Source of the DNA: Archivesica marissinica
Lineage: Eukaryota; Mollusca; Bivalvia; Venerida; Vesicomyidae
Length of the DNA stretch: 64,000 bases
Assembly: GCA_014843695.1 (NCBI GenBank)
Contig: CM026386.1
Coordinates: forward strand, 13,843,333-13,907,332
Direction: 5' to 3'
The number at the start of each line of letters is the position of its first letter. Within the stretch, counting starts at the first letter, position 1. The notes beneath the pieces are model-generated. The model made no database searches and was not told the origin of the DNA. It worked only from the letters and a program-made list of their open reading frames with translations. Of this stretch, positions 42,123 to 52,436 are shown piece by piece. Both the position numbers and the translations under genes were made by a program.

Positions 42123-42185
42123 GGCCTAGTGTTTGGAACACCTTGACAAAATGTGACTGATTAGTAGAATTGATTGCTTAACAGC

Positions 42186-42694
42186 GGTTAAAGCGGCACT
42201 ACATCGCAAAAAGCAAATAAGATGCATGTTTTCACGTATAAATGCATTGCTACTACTCATTCTTCTGAATACATTCAAACACTAACATTGAATCAATAAA
42301 CAGTGTTTTTGTGGTATACAAACTTTCGAAAGTGAAAGTAGAATTTCATATAACGGTCATCCGAACTCATGAATACTAAATACGCGATACTTTCGATTAG
42401 AGATAATTTAACTAAGATTAGTCTACAAATAAATATGCATAGGCACACATGTGAGATATCACGGTAAATATGTACCATACCTCGTGTTATTCAGGATAAA
42501 CACATTGTATTACGCATGAATGCCGACCATATTTACATTATTTTGTTATGTCAACAAACCGCGTATACGACGTTTGTTTATTTGTTGAAATACTCAGTTT
42601 TTGAGGCAAATATTTGAGAGAGAAAATATACCATATAATAGCAAATTACATTCTGCAGACATTTGCGTTTTCACCGATGTAGTGTCGCTTTAAT
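42186..42694. mobile_element. MITE family I
   Basis: The terminal inverted repeats are taaagcggcactacatcgca and gatgtagtgtcgctttaa. The body matches 20122-20652. Confidence 0.8.
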
Positions 42695-43749
42695 ACTGTT
42701 ACTAATTGCCATGGTGGGGAATCGGACAGTTTAATACAAGTAAGCAGCTAAACTGCTTCATAGAGGTTGTGGCTTATACAGGTTTAACTATCTGTGGGTC
42801 TGTACACTGTCGTTTATGGACCCATTTCCTGCAGTGTAATTTTGCATGATGGTTCAATAGTGTAACCAAATGTAGAGATGAAAAAATGAAATATTGTTTC
42901 ACGATAAATATTAAACATGTCTTTCAAGATTTAGTGACTTTCAATATACACCTGCTGCTCATCTTTTGTTTTTGCCTTTGCTTGCAAGCAATGGATTAAT
43001 AATGATCATGTTGATAGGGTGTCAGGCATTGCTTAATAATGCTCCGGTATGATCAAGGGCATATGATGGTAAACTATTGTATATAAATGCTATTAAAGTG
43101 GGCGGCATTGCATAATAATGCTTAGGTATGATCAAGGGCATATGATGGTAAACTATTGTATATAAATGCTATTAAAGTGAGCGGCATAGTAAGCTATGAT
43201 GTACATCGCGCATGTGTGTCATTTACTATCATTGAATGAGAGACATCGGTGAGTTACTGCCCCTGAATAACGGTACATAGGTCCTATTCAGTGTTTTCCT
43301 CTGTTTTTATCATTGTTTCCTTTGCACAACATGCTAGCAATTTTATTCCACTATCGCTTCTTATGATTATTAAATTACTATATCTCGACAGATCTCCTAC
43401 AGTATATGCAATGGGTAGTTATTTGTAAAAGTGTGCTATCAGTTAATTAACAATATTTTGATAAAATCACAGTTATCATACCGCAACATCTGGTTAGCAA
43501 ACAACAGTAAAAACAAAGGATTCCAACTAAAAGGACCTATTTACATTTTGGGATCAATCAGACAACGGAGGTAATAGAAAATTAGAGTTGTCTCTCATTA
43601 ATGACCTACGTCTACCATAAATATTGTTAAAATGGTTTGTTGGCGTAAATGTTGTGGGTTTGGGTTGATATGGACGTGTAGCGTTGTGTCATGACCTCTT
43701 TATGTACAACATACGATCATATCAACGAAATTCTTATTGTCATCAGGGG
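42695..43749. other. Intergenic region, no gene seen
   Basis: The only structure noted is a direct duplication at about 43030-43185 (aggtatgatcaagggcatat plus gatggtaaactattgtatat). Otherwise it is A/T-rich with no coding signal. Confidence 0.55.
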
Positions 43750-43990
43750 TTTAAACTTGATTTATTTTACAACGATTGCGAAGCAAATTCTAATAACTTA
43801 TATTAATCACTCTCGTTGGCGCGGATGAGCGCGTAAATTTGGTCATTCGTATGGTAGGAACCCGGAGTACCCGGAGTACCCGGAGTAAACCCACCTGTCC
43901 GATCTGGCGACCATTTTACCATCTCATAGACCCCGGGTTGCATTGGTGAGAAGCGAGCGCGCTAACCACTGCGCTAATCGGACAGCCTGT
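43750..43990 (-). mobile_element. SINE family C, reverse
   Basis: It has the tail caacgattgcgaagcaaatt, a small (cggagtacc)n expansion in the body, and the head gctaaccactgcgctaatcg. Confidence 0.77.
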
Positions 43991-44261
43991 CGTCCGAGAT
44001 AGCGTCTATTTGTCTACTGTTCTTGCACGCTCAATACATTGAAAATTTTACATTGTGAATGCGCTGATTCAAATTCTGTTGTGTTGGTTTCAATCGTTGT
44101 ATTTGCCTAATGTCGTAGAAGTATTACAGTTTATATTGCTCAATTAATATATTAAATGTTGAGATATATTCCAGGATGAAGTACTTTGTGTGTGGGGCCA
44201 CTTTGAAATGTGTATGTTTTCCAAAAAAATAATTATAAAACTAAACAATGCAGTGGCGAAA

Positions 44262-44505
44262 ATAAACTTTATTTATTTTACACCAATTGCGAAACAAGTT
44301 TTAACAACTTATATTAATCACTCTCGTTGGCGCGGATAAATGCATATTTGTGGTCATTCGTGTGGGAGGAAACCAGAGCACCCGGAGAAAATCCACCTGT
44401 CCAATCTGGCGACCACCGTACCATCCCACATATTTCCCAGTCCGAGGATCGAACCCGGGTTGCATTGGTGAGAAGCGCACACACTAACCACTGTGCTAAT
44501 CGGAA
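44262..44505 (-). mobile_element. SINE family C, reverse
   Basis: It has the tail caccaattgcgaaacaagtt, the body ggagaaaatccacctgtcca, the B box gaggatcgaacccgggtt, and the head aaccactgtgctaatcgg. Confidence 0.77.
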
Positions 44506-45012
44506 ATTTGAAGATTGACATTAAGTATATACATGTATGTACTGTCTATGTAAAACAACTGACGATGTTTATGCCGAAGAAATTTCTTCGTGTGTATATA
44601 GTATTTGCTCTGTCCGTCTGCCTGTCTGAGTCAATATGTCCTCCAGGCTGTAACTTTCTTCGACTATGGAGAGATTTCAAAACTAAGGTTCGCCATATCG
44701 AGGTGATGTACATGAAACCCAGGTCTGTAGTTTCAAGGTCATCTCAAGGTCACAATTTTGGGGGGGGGGGGAGCGGCATTCATCACCTACTATCATTGAG
44801 GGGGAGAATTCATCACCTATAGTGAACAGCATAGAACCTGATCGGACTTTACTTTCGATGAGCAGGTTACGGGTTCAGTTACAATTCTGTGTTGAGATGT
44901 ATTATTGTTTGTGTTCATTAAATGTATCTGTATTATGTACCTTGAATGCTTGTTTAGATAATTTTGTATGGACAAAGTAATTGCAGTCATTTCAGAATAA
45001 CATACGTTCACT

Positions 45013-45253
45013 TTTAACCCTTTCAACACCACAGACCTCTAAATAGGCTTACAAAAAGTGTAGATCCAGATGAGCCGGCTCGTGATGAGCCGTCTCATCA
45101 GGATCTGCACTTTTTGCCAGTAATATTACTATTTTTAGACATAATTACCCATTTTGATAAATGAACTTGTCCAAATGTGATTTTCTTATTCATTTATTGG
45201 TTTAAGAATATCATGGACCAGTCCATGTGAGTTACTTGGTGTTGAATGGGTTA
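45013..45253. mobile_element. MITE family K, intact
   Basis: It runs from ttttaaccctttcaacacca to ttggtgttgaatgggttaac. It abuts the next element and shares the TTAA border. Confidence 0.78.
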
Positions 45254-45438
45254 ACTCTGCACGCTAGCGGTGAAAACAACTATGAAATACGTCGTGCAAT
45301 TTCATTAGAATTGTGTCGTAGCGACACATTAGAAATTCAATGCCATTTTTCCTGGAGTTTTCCGTTACTAATAAGAAAATCACATTACTGAATTGTCGTC
45401 TGCTACATTTATTTTACCCAGCATGCAAAAAGTTAATA
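45253..45438. mobile_element. MITE family J
   Basis: It runs from ttaactctgcacgctagcgg to cccagcatgcaaaaagttaa. The central fold-back is weaker than at 6578. Confidence 0.73.
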
Positions 45439-45804
45439 CAGTAGAATACATACATATCATTTTCAGAATTTTTATGCTTTAGTTAAAAAGTTTCAAAAGT
45501 AAAAGGCAAATGTACCCATACATTGCTTACGTATTTTACGTATCACGACGCTACTTGATGACTAATTTTCCATTAGGAAATTACCTTTGTTGTTATTGCC
45601 AAAAAAAACCCAAAACGTTTCAGAATAGATACTACTGTCCTGGAAAGATGAAGAAAATCGCGGGAATATATTAGACAAGTCCACATAAGATCATTTAGGT
45701 GGGTCGTTTATCATGTCAAGTTATCTAGACCTTTTAATCGTATATGTAGCATAAAAATGCAGTGTATAAACTTATTATCCAAGTAAATAATATGGTCGTA
45801 TGCA

Positions 45805-46022
45805 TACCATATACCCCCGTTTAAACGCCCCCCCCATTTTGAAGCAAAACAAAATAATTCTCACCTATCATAGTCTGTACTGCTAGAAACACAGCGGTCT
45901 GTGTCGATGTCAAGAGGTATGAAGAAAGGGGGGCGTTTAAAGGAGTCCCAGACTTACTTTGCATATAATTTGTCACAAATTGCATCGCCCCCGGGGGCGT
46001 TTAGATGGGGGCATACGGTATG
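45805..46022. mobile_element. Fold-back element P
   Basis: The ends catacccccgtttaaacgcc and ggcgtttagatgggggcata are inverted. An inner copy (ggggggcgtttaaaggag) is also present. Confidence 0.72.
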
Positions 46023-46149
46023 TTTACAAATATCAAATTATCATTCGACACTAGTATGTTTAGTTACCCGTTATTGAGTATATTGTTCTGGTTTGATATT
46101 ATTTATGGAGTTCATGTGATTATTGGAAGCTCCCTTCCAAACATTAAGC

Positions 46150-46425
46150 TCTACAATTCGGGAGCTGGCGCTGCTACGATTGTGCCCTTAGGCAAGGCAT
46201 TTAAATGCCACTTTACCTCTTCTCTTTCCCTCGTGGCGATGGATTACACAGGAATGAGGTCTCGAGAGTGATTAATATAAGAGACTTCATTTCTGATAGA
46301 ATCCATCGCCACGATGGAGAGAGAATAGGCATGTGGAATTTTAATGCCTAGCCTAGGGGCACAATCATAACGGCTCCAGCGGGGCGCAAACTCCAGACCT
46401 TTAGCACCTGAAGCGAAAGCGCTAC
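46150..46425. mobile_element. Two family B SINE fragments in opposite orientation
   Basis: A forward piece (cgattgtgcccttaggcaag to gtctcgagagtgattaat) is followed at once by a reverse piece (gacttcatttctgatagaat to ggcacaatcataacggctcc), making an inverted pair. Confidence 0.72.
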
Positions 46426-46548
46426 TTACAACGATTGTGAAGCAAGTTCGACCACTGTGCCATCTTACATACTTCCCGGTCCGATGATCGAACCCGGGTT
46501 GCATTGGTGAGAAGCGAGTGCGCTAACCACTGCGCTAATCGGACAGCC
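46426..46548 (-). mobile_element. SINE family C, reverse, internally deleted
   Basis: The tail acaacgattgtgaagcaagt joins directly to the head region (ttcccggtccgatgatcgaa through ctgcgctaatcggacagcc). Confidence 0.7.
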
Positions 46549-46734
46549 AAAAGATAGGTGAGGTACTAGTACACTCAAAGTTGAGCAAATTAGAAGCAAG
46601 TATGATTATATCGTCTATCCAGTCATGTTCTAGAACTGTCGGCTGTTGCTGGAAGTGGCATTTTTGCCAGCACATTATTTCATTTAGAAGACATTCCGTC
46701 CACATTGATTTACATGTCCCAGACCTCTAGCATT

Positions 46735-47215
46735 AACCCTTACCCTCATAGAAGCACCTCTTGACGCTGTTACCAATACGACATGCATTGACAATGTAGT
46801 AGCCAAACCAATGTTCATAATAAAGGCCAGAATCCCATGTAGTTCCAGTAATATCTATGGAGGTGGGATAGATATGGCCACTACTTATCCACTGCATGAT
46901 AGCTAAATGGCTGCCGTTTGTATGGAGATATAATAGTATATTAACCTAAATCTCTATGTAGTTCCAGTAATATCTATGGAGGTGGGATAGATATGGCCAC
47001 TACTTATCCACTGCATGATAGCTAAATGGCTGTTGTTTGTATGGAGATATAATGGTATATTAACCTAAATCTCTATGTAGTTCCAGTAATATCTATGGAG
47101 GTGGGATTGATATGGCCACTACTTATCCACTGCATGATAGCTAAATGGCTGTCGTTTGTTTGGAGATATAATAGTATATTAACCTAAATCTCTATGAAGG
47201 AAAGGGTTAAAGATT
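46735..47215. mobile_element. MITE family H with three core units
   Basis: The ends are ttaacccttaccctcataga and ctatgaaggaaagggttaaa. The core has ggccactacttatccactgc. Confidence 0.8.
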
Positions 47216-47328
47216 TATTCCTGTTCAAGCTGATTGTCACAGCTTTTAAAATGGTTTGTTATCATACATGTGTATTCGTTACAAAATCAGTATTACCCAA
47301 GTTTTACAGTAATGTCATCCATCTTTTT

Positions 47329-48215
47329 TAACCCTCAACCTGCCGAATAAATTGGATGGAATGTGCAAATAATATAGATCCAGATCAGCTACGGCGTAGC
47401 ACCGCATCTGATCAGGATCTATTTTGTTTGCTATTCAGACCACAGGGATTCGGCATGTTTGGGGGTACTAGTATATATATTTAAGTACAGGGATTCTACA
47501 TTTTCAATTTGTTTTGAAAATTTCTAAAGCGGCGCAATTCGCGTTGAAACGAGCATTCTGATTGGATTATGATTATTCTTCATATAAAAAACCCCATCTT
47601 GTTACATTCTAATAATCCAATCAGAACGCTCGTTTCAACGCGAAGTGCGTCGCTTTAGAAATTTTCAAAACAAATTGAAAATGCTACGAAATCTCTTTTT
47701 GACGTACATTTTTGCCGAATAAACCTACACGTTAGTGGAAGCACATTTTATTGATAATGTTATTCACAGTTAAAACTCTCCCGTCGAAGATTTTTTTTTG
47801 TTGCTGACAGAACCCGTGTCCTAGTATGGAAATGTGACCTGCTATGGCCAATGTATGTGGCAATTGTTTGCAAAGTATACATGCATGCAGCTTAAAGTTG
47901 TGTTTTATTTGAAGAACAATATAAAGACTCGGGATAGGCGTTATATTTGGACAGATTTGTACAAAATTGTTTCAGATAGGGCCATTTTACTGATCGATGC
48001 GAAATCTGACATCCCACAGAGTAGAATCCCTGTACTTAAATATATATACTAGTACCCCCAAACGTGCCGAATCCCTGTGATTCAGACAAGTGTTTTTGCT
48101 CCACTATCCAAATAGCAAACAGCATGGGGCCTGATCAGATGACACGTTCTGTGCAGTCTGACCTGGCTGTTTGCAAAAGCGACATTAGTTGTGATTGGCA
48201 GGTTAACCTAAGGGT
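47329..48215. mobile_element. MITE family N split by another element
   Basis: The left half 47329-47440 (aaccctcaacctgccgaata) and the right half 48080-48215 (attcagacaagtgtttttgc to aacctaagggttaa) form one MITE, interrupted by the 47441-48079 insertion. Confidence 0.78.
47441..48079. mobile_element. 639-bp inserted element with about 59-bp TIRs and an 8-bp target duplication
   Basis: The TIRs start cacagggattcggcatgttt and end acgtgccgaatccctgtg. attcagac flanks both sides (47433-47440 and 48080-48087). A second fold-back, 47499-47570 with 47611-47682, lies inside. The 8-bp duplication is typical of hAT-type elements. No transposase is present, so it is non-autonomous. Confidence 0.85.
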
Positions 48216-48362
48216 TAACATTCTTAGTGTTCTTGAACATTGTTGAAAAATATATAATTTTTATTTGATTAGATTCGTCTATTGTTTCCATTATACTCTG
48301 TAGCTCCAATTTCTGTAGCAAATCATAGCAGCTATGACATTTATATGTGTACATCACTTTTA

Positions 48363-48715
48363 GCATGTTTTATTAATATTGCTATTTAATAATAATAAAA
48401 CTAACTAATTTAATAATATTGCTATTTAATAATAATAAAAATAACTAATTTAATAATATTGCTATTTAATAATAATAAAAATAACTAATTTAATAATATT
48501 GCTATTTAATAATAATAAAAATAACTAATTTAATAATATTGCTATTTAATAATAATAAAAATAACTAATTTAATAATATTGCTATTTAATAATAATAATA
48601 AAAATAACTAATTTAATAATATTGCTATTTAATAATAATAAAAATAACTAATTTAATAATATTGCTATTTAATAATAATAAAAATAACTAATTTAATAAT
48701 ATTGCTATTTTTTGG
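48363..48715. repeat. 40-bp AT-rich array, about 9 units
   Basis: The unit contains taatattgctatttaataat and aataaaaataactaattt. Confidence 0.86.
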
Positions 48716-48954
48716 TACAGGAATACCGGTATATATTTAATATTGCCAATAAGTCTTAAAACATTCCGTCCAAAAGTATATACATGTATTTCTGTTATAA
48801 CAACTGTATTTTTGTATGTTAATATTTTAGGCTATTTTTGCAGAATTCTATTGTAAATTTTTCATATTTTTTGTGCTATTGAAAATGTTCCATCTAACTG
48901 TTGTGATAAGAGTATTATATTGCACTATAAGTATTAGACTCCAAACATGTTTGT

Positions 48955-49275
48955 TTCTTCGTATTGCATAGCCAGTAAGCTATGGATTTCTTCATGTTGC
49001 ATAGCCAGTAAGCTATGGATTTCTTCATGTTGCATAGCCAGTAAGCTATGAATTTCTTCATGTAAGCTATGGATTAATTCATCATGTTGCATAGCCAGTA
49101 AGCTATGAATTTCTTCATGCTACATTGCCAGTAAGCTATGAATTTCTTCATGCTACATTGCCAGTAAGCTATGAATTTCTTCATGCTACATTGCCAGTAA
49201 GCTATGAATTTCTTCATGCTACATTGCCAGTAAGCTATGAACTTCTCCATGCTGCATAGCCAGCAAGTTATGAAT
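48955..49275. repeat. 33-bp array, about 9 units
   Basis: The unit contains gccagtaagctatgaatttc and ttcatgctacatt, with two subtypes (tgttgcatag and gctacattg). Confidence 0.83.
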
Positions 49276-50087
49276 TCACAAATAGGAGATTATCCTTGAT
49301 ACATTTTCGTTTGTTAGCACAAATAAAAATGAAGCCACAATGCAAGCTGACCTAAGCTGACCTTTAAGGAGAGGAAAACCATTCCTGATTTCAATTGTTG
49401 TAAATATCCATGTACCGTACAAGATAGAAAATAAATATGTTTAAACCAAGCTGACCTACAATAACAGATTCTTGATGATGTAAATAAAAAGCTATATTTA
49501 TATGTCTTAAAAGTGTTTGGCTGGAAATTTGACTGTTATAATATATATTTACTCCCTAAACTTTCCCTCTGTCCGAAAGTTCTGTGTTTCATAACTTAAG
49601 TTAATTGATGGAATTTCATGAAACTTTATAAAGTTATTCTGCACAGTTAGACAGTATACTGTGTTTATCAATCGGGTCGTACAGAATACGTAGGGTACAC
49701 TCAGAGGTCAAGGCCACACTTATGGATCAACGGTCAAGTGATTTATATTTGTAATACTTTGCAAACGACTGGAGAGTATTTTATGAGACCTGAACTAGGT
49801 GTTTGGCACAGTGAGACAATAAGATGTGTGTGTATAAGATCAAAGGTCAAGTGATTTATATTTGTAATACTTTGCCAACGACTGGAGAGTATTTTATGAG
49901 ACTTGAGCTAGGTGTTTGGCACAGTGAGACAATAAGATGTGTGTGTGTATAAGATCTGTACTTCAACGGTCAAGGTCACACTCATTTCTTGACGGTGGGT
50001 GGGAGGGTGTTAGAGGGTAAAGGAATGGATGCTTAGAATAAATATTACTGATTATACAATATATTTGTACTGTATAACTTTAGGTTG
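49276..50087. other. Intergenic region, no gene seen
   Basis: A direct duplication of about 115 bp (tcaagtgatttatatttgta, gactggagagtattttatga) spans 49733-49960. No coding signal. Confidence 0.55.
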
Positions 50088-50365
50088 TCAGTACCGTAGC
50101 CAGAGGCAAATTTCAACCGAGGCAATCTAGGGGGATCTGGGGGCATGTCCCTCCTTAAATTGTCGGTGTATAGAAGCAATTCCCTGCGTTTTCTGATATG
50201 AGTTTAGACGTATAATTATGTACTGACCTTTCAACTCTCTAGAAGTCAACATTTTATGCAGCAAAGGGATATTTTTTTCATTTTATTTATTTAATTTTTT
50301 CATTTTTTTTTTTTTGCTTCGGAAATTTTAACTGAGGCAATTGCCTCGGTGTGCCTCAGGGTTAG
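50088..50365 (+). mobile_element. Element family Q
   Basis: It starts taccgtagccagaggcaaat and ends gcaattgcctcggtgtgcct. An inverted relative lies at 55265-55555. Confidence 0.68.
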
Positions 50366-50559
50366 GGTCTGATTGTTGAAGTTGTATGTTGCAGTTTTCA
50401 CTGTTACGTGTGTTCACATCTGTTATTCTGTTACTGTGATAGCTACATGTATTTATTCTGAAATTGAGGTATGTGAAGAAATGCAGTTTTAGTAAAGCGT
50501 TATTTATTGATGCGACTTGTGTTCATTTCTAATTTTTCCACTGCCATATATGAGCAACA

Positions 50560-50770
50560 TTGCTTGCTTTCTATTACCTTTTTTGTCTTTGTATTACCTC
50601 CCTTGGCTTTCTATTACCTCCCTTGGCTTTCTATTACCTCCCTTGGCTTTCTATTACCTCATTTGTCTTTCTATTACCTCCCTTGGCTTTATATTACCTC
50701 CCTTGACTTTCTATTACCTCCCTTTTCTTTCTATTACCTCCCTTGGCTTTCTATTACCTCCCTTGGCAGA
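50560..50770. repeat. 20-bp array, about 10 units
   Basis: The unit is ctattacctcccttggcttt. Confidence 0.86.
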
Positions 50771-51116
50771 TAAAGTCTGATGTATCACGGAAGGTATAGT
50801 AGAATTTGAATCCTTTACTTTTACTGTTATTCCCTAACCAGATGTTGCAATAGGCCCTATGTCAATTTATTAAAATTGTGTTCATTAATTGATAACAAAT
50901 TTGTATAGATAAGTACCGGTATCCATTGGATATACTGTAGGATATATGTCGGGGATATAGTAATTTAATATTTATAAGATGAGTAAGTGGATGAAAATTG
51001 ACAGCTTGTGATAAGGAAACTACGACAAAACCAAAACCAAAAGTAACAACTTCTTCAGGACCTATCTACTGTTGGGGAGTATTCAGGGGCAGTAACTGAC
51101 CGATGTATCATGTAGT

Positions 51117-51340
51117 TTATACAAATCTATTTAAGCTCGATTGCGAAACAAGTTCTTACAACTTATATTAATCACTCTCGAGACCTCATTCCTGATGGAA
51201 TCCATTGCCACGAGGGAGAGAGATGAGACAACATGGAATTTAAATGCCTTGCCTAAGGGCACAATCGTAATGGCTCCAGCGAGGCTCGAACTCCGCACCT
51301 GAAGCAAACGCGCATCCACTGCGCTATCACGACTTCTCAT
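51117..51340 (-). mobile_element. SINE family B, reverse
   Basis: It has the tail taagctcgattgcgaaacaa, the body ttaaatgccttgcctaaggg, and the head gcgcatccactgcgctatca. Confidence 0.78.
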
Positions 51341-51419
51341 TAGTAGAAATGAATTCAATATCGAAATGTGAACATCACATTGAAATGATGGTGTAATGTA
51401 GACAACATAATATATAAGT

Positions 51420-51680
51420 TTCTACTTTAGCGTGTTGTCAGATTCTGATCAACTTTAGCGTGTTGTCAGATTCCGATCAACTTTAGCGTGTTGTCAGATT
51501 CTGATCAACTTTAGCGTGTTGTCAGATTCCGATCAACTTTAGCGTGTTGTCAGATTTCGATCAACTTTAGCGTGTTGTCAGATTCTGATCAACTTTAGCG
51601 TGTTGTCAGATTCCGATCAACTTTAGGGTGTTGTCAGATTCTGATCAACTTTAGCGTGTTGTCAGATTCCAATCATGGCT
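51420..51680. repeat. 28-bp array, about 9 units
   Basis: The unit is tttagcgtgttgtcagattc plus tgatcaac, with C/T alternation at one site. Confidence 0.86.
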
Positions 51681-51777
51681 AGCAGATTAATCAGAAACTG
51701 ATTTTGTTATACTTAGAAATAAAGTTGTGTCATGTGGTGCCCCTCTGGCTTGGTTTTTTTGGTGGAGAACGATGCTC

Positions 51778-52042
51778 GGTGCTAAAGTGGTCGAGTGGTT
51801 AAGGTCGCTGACTTGTATACCACTGTAACCTATCATCACTGATGGTCACGGGTTCGAGCCCTGCTCAGACCGTGTCTCATTTATATGAAAAAGTTGGCAG
51901 TTTCTTACGGAGGTTGGTGCACCCAAGTACTGGTTAACCGCTGGAGCCTGCCCAGGAAAGGTTATGTTAGGTAAACTGCCCGCCGGCGATATAGCCCAAA
52001 TGTTGCTGATGCAGGCGTAAAGCCCGAAGTATAACATATAGC
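51778..52042 (+). mobile_element. SINE family D
   Basis: It has the head gtggtcgagtggttaaggtc, the B box cgggttcgagccctgc, and the body cggaggttggtgcacccaag. Confidence 0.8.
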
Positions 52043-52436
52043 ATAACAAGCTAAATGTCTATTAACAACAGTGACCACACATATGTCCCTAGATTGTAAA
52101 TACTGCCGAACAATCAGTCATGCTTATGATTGGCAGGCGCAGTCTAGAACAGTTGGTTAATCTAAATTGGTATGTGCAAGTTAAAAGGATCTACAAAGCT
52201 ATAGTTAAAAGCAGACAGTACATAGATTAGAGAGAGTCTAACAAAGGTCGGCAGACTGGGACTCGACTGTTTTTATGTCGGTAGACTGTTCCATAGCCTG
52301 ATTGTTCTTGGGAAAACTATCATGTGGCTTGACCGAGTATCAAACCCTCGACCCTCGATTCCAAATCCGACGCCATACCTCTAGACCACAAACGCCACAC
52401 GAAAGTCGTCTCATCAACAGCTTAGGTCAGCTTTCA

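Noticed and set aside
41722..42160. Open frames of 97-144 codons on both strands
   Set aside because: The 33-bp array keeps all frames open. They overlap the likely 3' UTR of gene A and have no protein-like composition.
47834..48052. 72-codon frame inside the 639-bp insertion
   Set aside because: The element is bounded by TIRs and the frame has no transposase motif; it also runs into the TIR.
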